A stretch of DNA of 64,000 nucleotides from Gaiellaceae bacterium (GCA_026002995.1 BPGK01000001.1:744001-808000), one strand, 5' to 3'. Positions 49,758 through 57,519 are shown, numbered from the stretch's first letter. Numbers and translations: made by a program. Notes: generated from the letters alone by a model not told the origin.

Positions 49758-49783
49758 GAACAGGTGCGAGTCTAAACCTGTTC
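49758..49783 (-). promoter_or_regulatory. Operator palindrome enclosing the -10 of the Mo-hydroxylase operon
   Basis: GAACAGGT (minus-strand GAACAGGT...ACCTGTTC) arms of 8 bp at 49758-49765 and 49776-49783 flank a 10-nt gap that contains TAGACT (49769-49774, minus strand). A dimeric repressor bound here would block the promoter directly. Confidence 0.55.
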
Positions 49784-49799
49784 GCGCTGCGCCGACAGA

Positions 49800-49816
49800 T
49801 GATCGATTCTCGATCA
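49800..49816. repeat. 7-3-7 palindrome at the end of the E1 alpha gene
   Basis: TGATCGA-TTC-TCGATCA. It overlaps the E1 alpha stop and could be a weak terminator or a second protein-binding site for the adjacent promoter. Confidence 0.45.
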
Positions 49817-50845
49817 CAGAGCACGGTCGGGTTTCTCGAGCGGAGCGGCCCAGACGCCGTCCTCGAGCTCGGCCGGATCGGGCGCCGGGGACGCCTCCGC
49901 CTCGAGCAGGCCCTGCTCGACCGTCGTCCGGACGCGCTCGCGGAGCGCGCCGAGCTCCTCCGAGCCCACCCCGTCGAGCCGGAGGCGTTCCTCGAGACGG
50001 GCGACCGGATCGCGATCGGCGTACGCGGCCCGGAGCTCGGCGGGCACGTAGCGGGCGTCGTCGTGCGCAGCGTGGCCGTGGATGCGCAGCGTAAGCGCCT
50101 CGACCGCTTGCGGACCGCCTCCCGACCGCGCGCGCTCGATCGCGGCGCGGCAGGCTGCGAAGGTCGCGAGCGCGTCGGTGCCGTCGACGCGCTCGGCCGG
50201 AATCGACCACCCGCCCGTGATGCGCTCGGCGAGGTTCGTGTTCACCATCTGGCGCGCTGCGGGCGTCGAGTACGAGTACCCGTTCGACTGCAGCACGAAG
50301 ACTGCGGGCACCTGCCACACGCCCGCGAGGTTGAGCCCCTCGTGCGTATCTCCCACGGAGAACGCGCCCTCGCCGAGGAAGGTCAGCGCGACACGCGGCT
50401 CGCCCCTGCGCTTGAAGGCGAGCGCAGCGCCGACGGTTACGGGCACGAGGTTGCCGAGCATCGAGACGAGCGGGAAGACGCCTCTTGCGGGAACGCCGAA
50501 GTGCATGTTCCCGTCGCGTCCCCGCGTCGGTCCGTCCGCGCGACCGAGGAAGTTCCGGAACGCCTCTTCCACCGTCACCCCCTTCGCGAAGTGGCAGGCG
50601 AGCTCGCGGTTCAGCGGGCAGACGACGTCGTCCGGGCCGAGCGCCAGGCCTGCTGCCGCAGCGACCGCTTCTTGCCCGCGGCCGGTGTACACGGAGCCGG
50701 CGATGCGTCCCTGGCGGTAGAGGGCGAGGACGCGATCCTCGAACTGGCGCTGCAGGAGCATCAATCGGAGGAGCTCGAGCCGCTGCTCGCGGGTCACGCC
50801 GAGGACGTCGGTGCAGGGCTCAGTAGGCAAGGGTGCAGGGCTCAG
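49814..50845 (-). CDS. 2-oxoacid dehydrogenase E1 component alpha subunit
   Basis: About 343 residues. QRQFEDRVLALYRQGRI, then the ThDP loop LGEGAFSVGDTHEGLN and QSNGYSYST. Phosphorylation-loop-like RIHGHAAHDDARYV follows. It oxidatively decarboxylates a 2-oxoacid with E1 beta. CTG 50845 gives a CTGA overlap with E1 beta; TTG 50830 is the alternative. The choice is complicated by a 22-bp tandem duplication at this junction. No E2 or E3 is in the window. Confidence 0.87.
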   Translation of the reverse strand: MSPAPLPTEPCTDVLGVTREQRLELLRLMLLQRQFEDRVLALYRQGRIAGSVYTGRGQEAVAAAAGLALGPDDVVCPLNRELACHFAKGVTVEEAFRNFLGRADGPTRGRDGNMHFGVPARGVFPLVSMLGNLVPVTVGAALAFKRRGEPRVALTFLGEGAFSVGDTHEGLNLAGVWQVPAVFVLQSNGYSYSTPAARQMVNTNLAERITGGWSIPAERVDGTDALATFAACRAAIERARSGGGPQAVEALTLRIHGHAAHDDARYVPAELRAAYADRDPVARLEERLRLDGVGSEELGALRERVRTTVEQGLLEAEASPAPDPAELEDGVWAAPLEKPDRAL

Positions 50846-50853
50846 TAGGCAAG
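50810..50853 (-). repeat. 22-bp tandem duplication spanning the E1 beta/alpha junction
   Basis: GGTGCAGGGCTCAGTAGGCA(AG) occurs twice exactly. The upstream copy (on the minus strand) carries E1 beta's last codons and stop; the downstream copy carries the TTG and first codons of E1 alpha. Confidence 0.93.
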
Positions 50854-51804
50854 GAGGCGCTCCAGCTCGGCCGCGGTCGACTCGACCGACGGCAGGTACG
50901 CGTCCTCGAGCTCGGGAGCGAAGGGGACGGGCGTGTCGGGCGGCGCGTGGAGTGCGGGAGGCGCGTCGAGCGACTCGAAGCCGAGGCGGGCCACGAGCGA
51001 GAGCACGAGCCCGGCCGCACCCGTCGAGCGAGCGGCCTCTTGGAGGACGAGGAGACGCGAGGTCTTGGTGAGCGAGCGGAGGATGGCCTCTGCGTCGAAG
51101 GGCCAGACGGTCCGCAGGTCGAGCACCTCGACGTCCGCGCCGAGGCGCTCGACCGCCTCCAGTGCCGTCCACACGCACGCGCCGTAGGCGACGACCGTCG
51201 CGTCGGCGCCCTCGCGGGCGAGCCTGGCCCGACCGAGCGGCGTGCGCAGGGAGGGAGGGGGCAAGGGCCCGCGGAGCCTTCGGTAGAGCGCCTTGTGCTC
51301 GAAGACGAGCACGGGATCGGGGTCGTCGATCGCCGAGCGCGTGAGCCCGTACGCGTCCTCGACGGTCGCCGGGCAGACGACCTTGAGCCCGGGCTGGCCG
51401 GCGAAGAGCCCCTCGGGTGAGGCGGCGTGGAAGGGCCCGCCGCGAACGCCACCGCCGGACGGCATGCGCACGACGAGCGGGAGCGGGAGGCCGCTCCGCC
51501 AGTGGGTCTTCGCCGCGACGGTGAGGAGCTGGTCGAGCGCGCACGTCGCGAAGTCGGCGAACTGGAGCTCGACAACCGGTCGTTCGCCCATCCACGCCGC
51601 GCCGACCGCGGCTCCGACGAACCCTTCCTCGGAGATCGGCGTGTCGAGGACGCGCTCTGGCCCGAACTCCTCGAGCAGGCCCTTCGTGGCCCCGAACGCT
51701 CCGCCGAAGACACCGATGTCCTCGCCGAGGAGGAAGACCCGTTCGTCCTCCCGCAACGCGTCTCGAAGGGCGGCCGTGACGGCCTCGAGGTACGTGATCT
51801 CCAC
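50842..51804 (-). CDS. 2-oxoacid dehydrogenase E1 component beta subunit
   Basis: 320 residues. EITYLEAVTAALRDALRED, FLLGEDIGVFGGAFGATKGL, DTPISEEGFVGAAVGAAWMG and ELQFADFATCALDQ are the standard E1 beta signatures. GTG 51804 puts the first strand at residue 2, as in relatives; ATG 51834 is an alternative adding 10 residues. The substrate could be branched-chain 2-oxoacids, pyruvate or acetoin. Confidence 0.9.
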   Translation of the reverse strand: MEITYLEAVTAALRDALREDERVFLLGEDIGVFGGAFGATKGLLEEFGPERVLDTPISEEGFVGAAVGAAWMGERPVVELQFADFATCALDQLLTVAAKTHWRSGLPLPLVVRMPSGGGVRGGPFHAASPEGLFAGQPGLKVVCPATVEDAYGLTRSAIDDPDPVLVFEHKALYRRLRGPLPPPSLRTPLGRARLAREGADATVVAYGACVWTALEAVERLGADVEVLDLRTVWPFDAEAILRSLTKTSRLLVLQEAARSTGAAGLVLSLVARLGFESLDAPPALHAPPDTPVPFAPELEDAYLPSVESTAAELERLLAY

Positions 51805-51843
51805 GGTCGCACGCAGCTTACGCCCGACGCGCATCGCCTCGAC

Positions 51844-51849
51844 TACCCT
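51844..51849 (+). promoter_or_regulatory. Leaderless -10 hexamer TACCCT for coxD-like gene
   Basis: TACCCT ends 6 nt before GTG 51856. Confidence 0.45.
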
Positions 51850-51855
51850 CCGAGG

Positions 51856-52734
51856 GTGGCGTTCCGGACGATCGACGATCTCGAAGCTGCGCTCCGCTCG
51901 GCCGACTACCTCCCGGACCGCGGGCTCGCAACCGCGCTCTTCCTCTCGCTTGCGCTCGAGAAGCCGGTCCTGCTCGAAGGCGAGGCGGGCGTGGGGAAGA
52001 CGGAGGCGGCGAAGGCCCTCGCGACAGCGCTCGACGCGCGTCTCATCAGGCTCCAGTGCTACGAAGGCCTCGACGTCTCGCACGCTGTCTACGAGTGGAA
52101 CTACCCCCGCCAGCTCCTCCACATCAGAGCCGCGCAGGAGGGGACGGTCTCGGAGGAGGAGCTCTTCGGATCGGAGTTCCTCATCCGCCGGCCGCTGCTC
52201 GAGGCCATCGACTCGGACGAGCAGGTGGTGCTCCTCATCGACGAGATCGATCGCGCCGACGAGGAGTTCGAGGCGTTCCTGCTCGAGGTGTTGTCGGACT
52301 TCCAGATCACGATCCCCGAGCTCGGGACGATCCGCGCTCGGCGTCGGCCGGCTGTCATCCTCACCTCGAACCGCACGCGCGAGCTCCACGATGCGCTCAA
52401 GCGCCGCGCGCTCTTCCACTGGATCGGCCACCCGTCCATCGAGCGCGAGATCGAGATCGTGAAGCTGCGCGTTCCCGGGATCCCCGAGCGGCTAGCGGCG
52501 GAGGCGGCTGCCTTCGTCCGCGGCTTGCGCGGGCTCGATCTCGCCAAGCCGCCGGGAGTCGCGGAGACGATCGACTGGGCGCAGGCGCTCGCGGCGCTCG
52601 GGCGCGAGGAGATCGACGCCGAGGTCGTCGAGCAGACCCTCGGCTCCGTGCTCAAGTACCGCGAGGACATCGAAGCGGTGCGCGACGAGACGCTCGTCGC
52701 CTTGATCGACGAGGCGCGCTCGGCGACCCGCTGA
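51856..52734 (+). CDS. MoxR-family AAA ATPase, CoxD-like
   Basis: 292 residues. Walker A LLEGEAGVGKTEAAKAL, YEGLDVSHAVYEWNYPRQLLHIR (CoxD-type insert, quoted in two parts: YEGLDVSHAVYEWN and RQLLHIR), Walker B LLIDEIDRAD, sensor 1 LTSNRTREL and the lid domain. CoxD is needed to mature the Mo-Cu active site of CO dehydrogenase. Here it likely serves the Mo hydroxylase 2 kb away. GTG 51856 lies just after the divergent E1 beta start. Confidence 0.88.
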   Translation: MAFRTIDDLEAALRSADYLPDRGLATALFLSLALEKPVLLEGEAGVGKTEAAKALATALDARLIRLQCYEGLDVSHAVYEWNYPRQLLHIRAAQEGTVSEEELFGSEFLIRRPLLEAIDSDEQVVLLIDEIDRADEEFEAFLLEVLSDFQITIPELGTIRARRRPAVILTSNRTRELHDALKRRALFHWIGHPSIEREIEIVKLRVPGIPERLAAEAAAFVRGLRGLDLAKPPGVAETIDWAQALAALGREEIDAEVVEQTLGSVLKYREDIEAVRDETLVALIDEARSATR

Positions 52735-52773
52735 CGGCGACGACGTCAAGAGAGTGCAACAACGTGTCCACTT

Positions 52774-52788
52774 CGGTGTCTGACACCG
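52774..52788. repeat. REP-like palindrome CGGTGTC-T-GACACCG
   Basis: A 7-bp inverted repeat around one base in the 78-nt gap between the CoxD- and CoxE-like genes. The surrounding text (GTGCAACAACGTGTCCACTT) is unlike the coding DNA around it. Confidence 0.55.
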
Positions 52789-52812
52789 TTCGTTAAGGAG
52801 CAGTCACGAGAG

Positions 52813-53946
52813 ATGTACGGCAGCGCGATCGTCCGGCACGTCGTCACCTTCGGGCGCGTGCTCCGCGAGGTCGGGATCGAGGTCGGGCCGGGGCGCGTCG
52901 TCGACGCCGTGCGTGGTCTCGGCGCCATCGACCTGACCCGACAGGAGGACGTCTACTTCACGCTCCGTCAGACCCTCGTCTCGCGCCACGACGAGCTCGA
53001 GCTCTTCGATCGCGCCTTCGTCGCCTGGTTCCTCCGCGGGCCGGTGGCGCCGCTCGTCCGCCAGAAGCACGAGCGCAAGCTCCAGGCGAAGATCGCGCGC
53101 GACACGCTCGAGTCGGGGCGCTCGGACGACGACACCGAGGTCGCGGGAGAGCCGATCGAGCTCGGCGCCTCGGCGCACGAGCTCGTGCGCGAGAAGGACT
53201 TCGCGGAGATGACGCCGGACGAGTTCGAGCGCGTCCGCCGGCTCATGCTCCTCCTCGCGAAGACACGTCCGCTACGTACGTCGCGCCGACGCGCGCCGGA
53301 TCCCCGTGGGGACGCTCTCGACCTGCGGCGGATGCTGCGGCGTTGCCTGCGGTCGGGGGGCGATCCCGTCGATCAGCCCTGGCGCTCGCGCAAGCTCGTG
53401 CCACGGAAGCTCGTCGTCCTCGCCGACGTGTCCGGCTCGATGGACGCCTACGCGCGTGCGCTCCTGCTCTTCCTGCACGCGCTCGTCGGCACGGGGCGCG
53501 GGGTCGAGGTGTTCGCTTTCGGGACGCGGCTGACGCGGTTGACGGGCGACCTCGCGACCCGCGACCCGGAGGCGGCGATCGCCCGCGCGACCGAGCAGGC
53601 CGTGGACTGGGGCTCGGGCACCCGCATCGGCGAGGCGCTCCGCGAGTTCAACGCGGTCTACGGCAGGCGCGCGCTCTCTCGCGGCGCCGTCGTTGTCGTC
53701 GTGTCCGACGGGTGGGAGCGAGACGACCCGGGCCTCGTCGCGAAGGAGATGGCGAAGCTCTCGCGCGCGGCCTACGCGGTCGTGTGGGTCAATCCGCTGA
53801 AGGGGAACCCGGAGTACCAGCCGCTCGCCGGCGGCATGCGCGCCGCGCTCCCCTTCGTCGATCGGTTCCTGCCCGGCCATAATCTCAGGAGTCTCGAGGA
53901 GCTGGCGGGCGTGCTCGCCGGCATCGAAAGGAGGCACGCAGCGTGA
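52813..53946 (+). CDS. VWA-domain protein, CoxE-like
   Basis: 377 residues. N-terminal helical region (VRHVVTFGRVLREVGIEVGPGRVVDA) and a C-terminal von Willebrand A domain with MIDAS DVSGSMDAYARA, Thr in SGTRIGEAL and Asp in VVSDGWERDD. CoxE partners with CoxD in Mo-hydroxylase metallocentre assembly. It overlaps the XdhC-like gene by 4 nt (GTGA). Confidence 0.88.
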   Translation: MYGSAIVRHVVTFGRVLREVGIEVGPGRVVDAVRGLGAIDLTRQEDVYFTLRQTLVSRHDELELFDRAFVAWFLRGPVAPLVRQKHERKLQAKIARDTLESGRSDDDTEVAGEPIELGASAHELVREKDFAEMTPDEFERVRRLMLLLAKTRPLRTSRRRAPDPRGDALDLRRMLRRCLRSGGDPVDQPWRSRKLVPRKLVVLADVSGSMDAYARALLLFLHALVGTGRGVEVFAFGTRLTRLTGDLATRDPEAAIARATEQAVDWGSGTRIGEALREFNAVYGRRALSRGAVVVVVSDGWERDDPGLVAKEMAKLSRAAYAVVWVNPLKGNPEYQPLAGGMRAALPFVDRFLPGHNLRSLEELAGVLAGIERRHAA

Positions 53947-54254
53947 AGGAGATCCTGCCCGAGATCGAGCGCTGGAAGGAGGAGGGAGAGCAGGTCGTCG
54001 TGGCCACGGTCGTTGCGACGCGGCGCTCCGCACCACGTCCGGTCGGCGCCAGCCTTGCGATCTCCGAGTCGGGGAAGATGTGCGGCTCGGTCTCGGGGGG
54101 CTGCGTCGAGAGCGACGTGTTCGAGCACGCCCAGGAGGTGCTCGCGACCGGTGAGCCGAAGCTCCTGACGTACGGCATCTCGGACGACGAGGCATGGTCC
54201 GTCGGGTTGCCCTGCGGCGGCGAGATCGACGTCTTCGTCGAGCGGGTCGAGTAG
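53943..54254 (+). CDS. XdhC/CoxI-family N-terminal domain protein
   Basis: 103 residues. It matches the XdhC_CoxI domain: VVVATVVATRRSAPRPVGASLAIS, then GSVSGGCVESDVFEHAQEVL and GLPCGGEIDVFVE. The conserved Cys residues in SGGCVE and LPCGGE are present. XdhC binds Mo cofactor and hands the sulfurated form to the enzyme. The Rossmann half is encoded by the next gene, so the usual single protein is split in two. Confidence 0.85.
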   Translation: MKEILPEIERWKEEGEQVVVATVVATRRSAPRPVGASLAISESGKMCGSVSGGCVESDVFEHAQEVLATGEPKLLTYGISDDEAWSVGLPCGGEIDVFVERVE

Positions 54255-54257
54255 CGC

Positions 54258-55010
54258 ATGGCCGGCCTCATCCATCGCCTCGCCGAGCTCCGCGCCTCGG
54301 AGGAGCGCGGCATTCTCTTCACCGCCGTCGAGGGCCCTGCCGTCGGCACGAAGGTGCTCGTGCTCGAGTCGGGCGAGCGCATCGGCGAGGGGCTCGACGA
54401 GGCCGTCGAGCGCTTCGACGAGCTCATCCGCCGGGCGCGGAACCGGCTGCTCGAGCTCTCGGACGGCTCGAAGGTCTTCGCCGAGTGGTACGGGCCGGCC
54501 CCGCGCCTCTTCGTGTACGGAGCCGTCGATACCGCCGAGGCGCTCTGCCGCGGCGCGAAGCTCCTCGGCTGGCGCACGATCGTCGCAGACGCACGCGCGA
54601 AGTTCGCGACCCCCGAGCGGATCCCGTCCGCCGACGAGCTCGTCGTCGAGTGGCCGCAGGAGGCGCTCGCACGCGTCGCTCCGGATCACCAGACCGCGAT
54701 CGTCGTCCTCACGCACGACGACAAGTTCGACGAGCCCGCGCTGATCGGCGCGCTCCAGACAGACGCGTTCTACATCGGCGCCCTCGGCTCGAGGCGCAAC
54801 CAGGAACGCCGCCGCGAGCGACTCCTCGAGGCGGGGGTGGACGAGGAGGCGCTCGAGCGGATCATGGGCCCGTGTGGCCTCGACATCGGCGCGGAGACGC
54901 AGGAGGAGACCGCGCTTTCGATCTTGGCCGAGATCGTCGCCGTCCGGGCGGGTCGCGAGGGCGGCTTCCTCAAGAACGCGAGACAGCGCATCCACGCCGA
55001 GGTCGAGTAG
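54258..55010 (+). CDS. XdhC/CoxI Rossmann-domain protein
   Basis: 250 residues. An N-terminal ~90-residue part resembles XdhC regulatory segments (ARNRLLELSDGSKVFAEWY). The XdhC_C Rossmann domain follows: LFVYGAVDTAEALCRGAKLLGW, IVVLTHDDKFDEPALIGALQ, FYIGALGSRRNQERRRERL and GPCGLDIGAETQEETALSILAEI. Gene spacing to the N-terminal domain is 3 nt. It acts in Mo-cofactor insertion or sulfuration. Confidence 0.87.
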   Translation: MAGLIHRLAELRASEERGILFTAVEGPAVGTKVLVLESGERIGEGLDEAVERFDELIRRARNRLLELSDGSKVFAEWYGPAPRLFVYGAVDTAEALCRGAKLLGWRTIVADARAKFATPERIPSADELVVEWPQEALARVAPDHQTAIVVLTHDDKFDEPALIGALQTDAFYIGALGSRRNQERRRERLLEAGVDEEALERIMGPCGLDIGAETQEETALSILAEIVAVRAGREGGFLKNARQRIHAEVE

Positions 55011-55012
55011 CC

Positions 55013-55789
55013 ATCCGCGTCGCCTGGCTTGCCGTCGCCCCGGTCAAGGGCCTCCGCCTCGTGTCGATCGAGTCCGCCGAGCTCGGACCGACCGGTATCC
55101 GAGGCGACCGCCGCTTCCTCCTCGTCGACGCGCACGGACATCTCGTCAACGCGAAGCGCGCCCCATCGCTCCTCTCGATAACGCCCGAGCGCGCCGACGA
55201 CCGCACGCTCCGCCTTCGCTTCCCCGACGGCTCGGTCGTGGAGGGGGAGGTCGAGCTCGGTGAGCGCGTCGCGACGACCCTGTACGGCGGCCCGGTTACC
55301 GGTCGCCTCGTTCTCGGCCCCTGGGGCGAGGCGCTCTCCGAGCACGCAGGACTCGAGCTTCGGCTCGTGCGGACGGGGCGCGAGGGCGACGGCTTCGACC
55401 GCGGCCCGCGAGCTGCGGTCTCGCTCCTCTCGACCGGCTCGCTCCGCGCGCTCGCCGCCGCGTCCGGATCCGAGGCGCCGATCGATGGGCGGCGCTTCCG
55501 GATGACGCTCGGCGTCGAGGCCGAGGCGGAGCACGTCGAGGACGAGTGGCTCGGGCGGCGACTTCGCGTCGGCGGCGCGGTCGTCGTCCCCCGCGACCGC
55601 GTCGGGCGCTGCGCGGTGACGACGCGCGATCCGGAGACCGGGGAGCGCGACCTCGACACGCTCGCCGCGATCGCTGCCTACCGCGGCGACGTCCCCTCCG
55701 CGGAAGCACTCCCGTTCGGCGTCTGGTGCGAGGTCGTCGAGCCGGGGCCGCTCGCCGTCGGCGATCCCGTCGAGGTGCACGAGAGGTAA
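55013..55789 (+). CDS. MOSC-domain protein with no canonical start codon
   Basis: About 258 residues. The MOSC N-terminal barrel starts VAWLAVAPVKGLRLVSI, next ELGPTGIRGDRRFLLVD, and the MOSC domain shows FDRGPRAAVSLLS and RFRMTLGVEAE. The C-terminus has RCAVTTRDPETGERD. MOSC proteins bind sulfur-carrying Mo cofactor. No ATG, GTG, TTG or CTG precedes the first strand in frame; ATC 55013 sits 10 nt after GAGG. GTG 55070 would delete the first strand. It may begin at ATC by reinitiation from the XdhC stop (TAG-CC-ATC). Confidence 0.78.
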   Translation: MRVAWLAVAPVKGLRLVSIESAELGPTGIRGDRRFLLVDAHGHLVNAKRAPSLLSITPERADDRTLRLRFPDGSVVEGEVELGERVATTLYGGPVTGRLVLGPWGEALSEHAGLELRLVRTGREGDGFDRGPRAAVSLLSTGSLRALAAASGSEAPIDGRRFRMTLGVEAEAEHVEDEWLGRRLRVGGAVVVPRDRVGRCAVTTRDPETGERDLDTLAAIAAYRGDVPSAEALPFGVWCEVVEPGPLAVGDPVEVHER

Positions 55790-55935
55790 CGGCGAGGCGG
55801 CGCGGCATCCCTCCCTTGCGCCTCGGCGCAGGACCTCCGGCGCCCGATCCTCGATCATCGATCGTTCGCGCCTCGAAGCGGTCGCCGGCGTATTAGAGTC
55901 GGGCCGGAATCTTCCCCGACCGAAAGGGGGCCGCT

Positions 55936-56874
55936 GTGACCAGCACCGACACGGGGCTCGGGATCGACGCCAAGTCCGACGCGATCTACGAGCTCGTCGA
56001 GGAAGGGTCGTCGGTCGAGCGTGTCGCGACCGGCTTCACCTTCACCGAGGGGCCGATCTGGCACCCGAAGGAGCACTACCTCCTCTTCAGCGACATGCCG
56101 GGCGACGTCCGTCGCAAGTTCACGCCGGACGGCACCGTGACCGAGGTCATGAGGCCGAGCTTCAAGTGCAACGGCATGACGTACGACGCCAATCTCGATC
56201 TCATCGTCTGCGAGCACGTGACGAGCGCGCTCTGGCGCGAGCGCGCCGACGGCTCGCGCGAGCTGCTCGCGTACCACTACGAGGGCGCGTACTTGAACAG
56301 CCCGAACGACGTCTGCGTCCACTCCTCGGGTGCGATCTACTTCTCCGATCCGTGGTACGGGCGCTTCCCCGGCTTCGGAATCGAGCGCGAGCGCGAGCTT
56401 GGCTGGCAGGGCGTCTTCCGCATCCCGCCGGGCGGGGGGCCGAACGATCTCGAGCTCATCGTCGCGAAGGACGAGTTCGACATGCCGAACGGCCTCTGCT
56501 TCTCGCCCGACGAGTCGCTCCTGTACATCAACGACACGCCGCGTGCGCACATCAAGGTCTGGGACTGCGACGCCGAGGGACGGATCTCGAACGGCCGCAT
56601 GTTCTTCGAGGGCGTCGGCACGGGCGTGATCGAGGAGGGCATCCCGGACGGGATGAAGTGCGACGAGCGAGGGAACATCTGGGTGACCGGGCCGGGCGGC
56701 ATCTGGGTGATCTCGCCCGAGGGCGAGCACCTCGGCACGATCCGTGTGCCCGAGAACACCGGGAACCTCACCTGGGGAGGCGAGGACTGGCACACGCTGT
56801 ACATCCCCGCCACGACCTCGCTCTACGCGATCAGGACGATCGTCGGCCCGCGCCGCGAGCCGTACATGGGCTAG
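55936..56874 (+). CDS. SMP-30/gluconolactonase/LRE-family protein
   Basis: 312 residues. Six-bladed propeller: FTFTEGPIWHPKEHYLLFSD (metal Glu), NSPNDVCVHSSGAIYFSD (Asn), LCFSPDESLLYINDTP (Asp/Asn) and GGIWVISPEGEHLGTI. Such enzymes hydrolyse sugar or other lactones. GTG 55936 follows AAAGGGGG. It starts a ten-gene cluster in one direction. Confidence 0.92.
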   Translation: MTSTDTGLGIDAKSDAIYELVEEGSSVERVATGFTFTEGPIWHPKEHYLLFSDMPGDVRRKFTPDGTVTEVMRPSFKCNGMTYDANLDLIVCEHVTSALWRERADGSRELLAYHYEGAYLNSPNDVCVHSSGAIYFSDPWYGRFPGFGIERERELGWQGVFRIPPGGGPNDLELIVAKDEFDMPNGLCFSPDESLLYINDTPRAHIKVWDCDAEGRISNGRMFFEGVGTGVIEEGIPDGMKCDERGNIWVTGPGGIWVISPEGEHLGTIRVPENTGNLTWGGEDWHTLYIPATTSLYAIRTIVGPRREPYMG

Positions 56875-56883
56875 GAGGAGGAG

Positions 56884-57519
56884 ATGAACGAAGAAGGCCT
56901 GCGCCTGGATCCCGATCGCTGCGTGCTGATCATCCAGGACCTGCAAAACGACGTGATCATGGACGGCGGCGCCTTCGCCGACTCCGGCTCGCCCGATCAC
57001 GCGCGCGAGCAGAACGTCGTCGAGAACGTGAAGGCGCTCGCGGAGACCTGCCGCTCGAAGGGCATCCCGGTGATCCACGTCCACTACATCGTCGAGCCGG
57101 GCGCCCCGGGGCTGAAGCTGAACGCGCCGCTCTTCCAGGGGGTGAAGGACGCGAACGCGCTCGTCCGCGGCACCTGGGGAGCGGCGCCGGTCGAGGGGCT
57201 CGAGCCGAAGGACGGCGACTTCGTCGTCGAGAAGATGCGGATGAGCGCGTGGCAGGGGACGAAGCTCGAGACCCTGCTCGCGGGCTTTGGTCGCGACACG
57301 ATCATCGTCACCGGCGCGTGGACGAACATGTCGATCGAGCACACGTCTCGCACGGGCGCGGACAAGGGCTTCTTCATGGTCGTGCCTGAGGACGGGTGCT
57401 CGACGATGAACGCGGACTGGCACAACGCGTCGATCAACTACGCGCTGCAGAATGTCGCCACCGTGACCACGTGTGCCGAGGTCACGGCGGCACTCGCCGG
57501 CGTCGGCGCCGGCGCGTGA
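56884..57519 (+). CDS. Isochorismatase-fold protein with Cys-to-Ser nucleophile change
   Basis: 211 residues. The cysteine-hydrolase fold is clear: CVLIIQDLQNDVI (catalytic Asp), FVVEKMRMSAW (Lys). The nucleophile position, normally Cys in a GxxTxxCVxxT motif, reads TGAWTNMSIEHTSR, with Ser. The family includes nicotinamidase, maleamate amidohydrolase and isochorismatase. With Ser it may be weakened, use a different mechanism (as PhzD does without Cys) or only bind. ATG follows GGAGGAG. Confidence 0.88.
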   Translation: MNEEGLRLDPDRCVLIIQDLQNDVIMDGGAFADSGSPDHAREQNVVENVKALAETCRSKGIPVIHVHYIVEPGAPGLKLNAPLFQGVKDANALVRGTWGAAPVEGLEPKDGDFVVEKMRMSAWQGTKLETLLAGFGRDTIIVTGAWTNMSIEHTSRTGADKGFFMVVPEDGCSTMNADWHNASINYALQNVATVTTCAEVTAALAGVGAGA

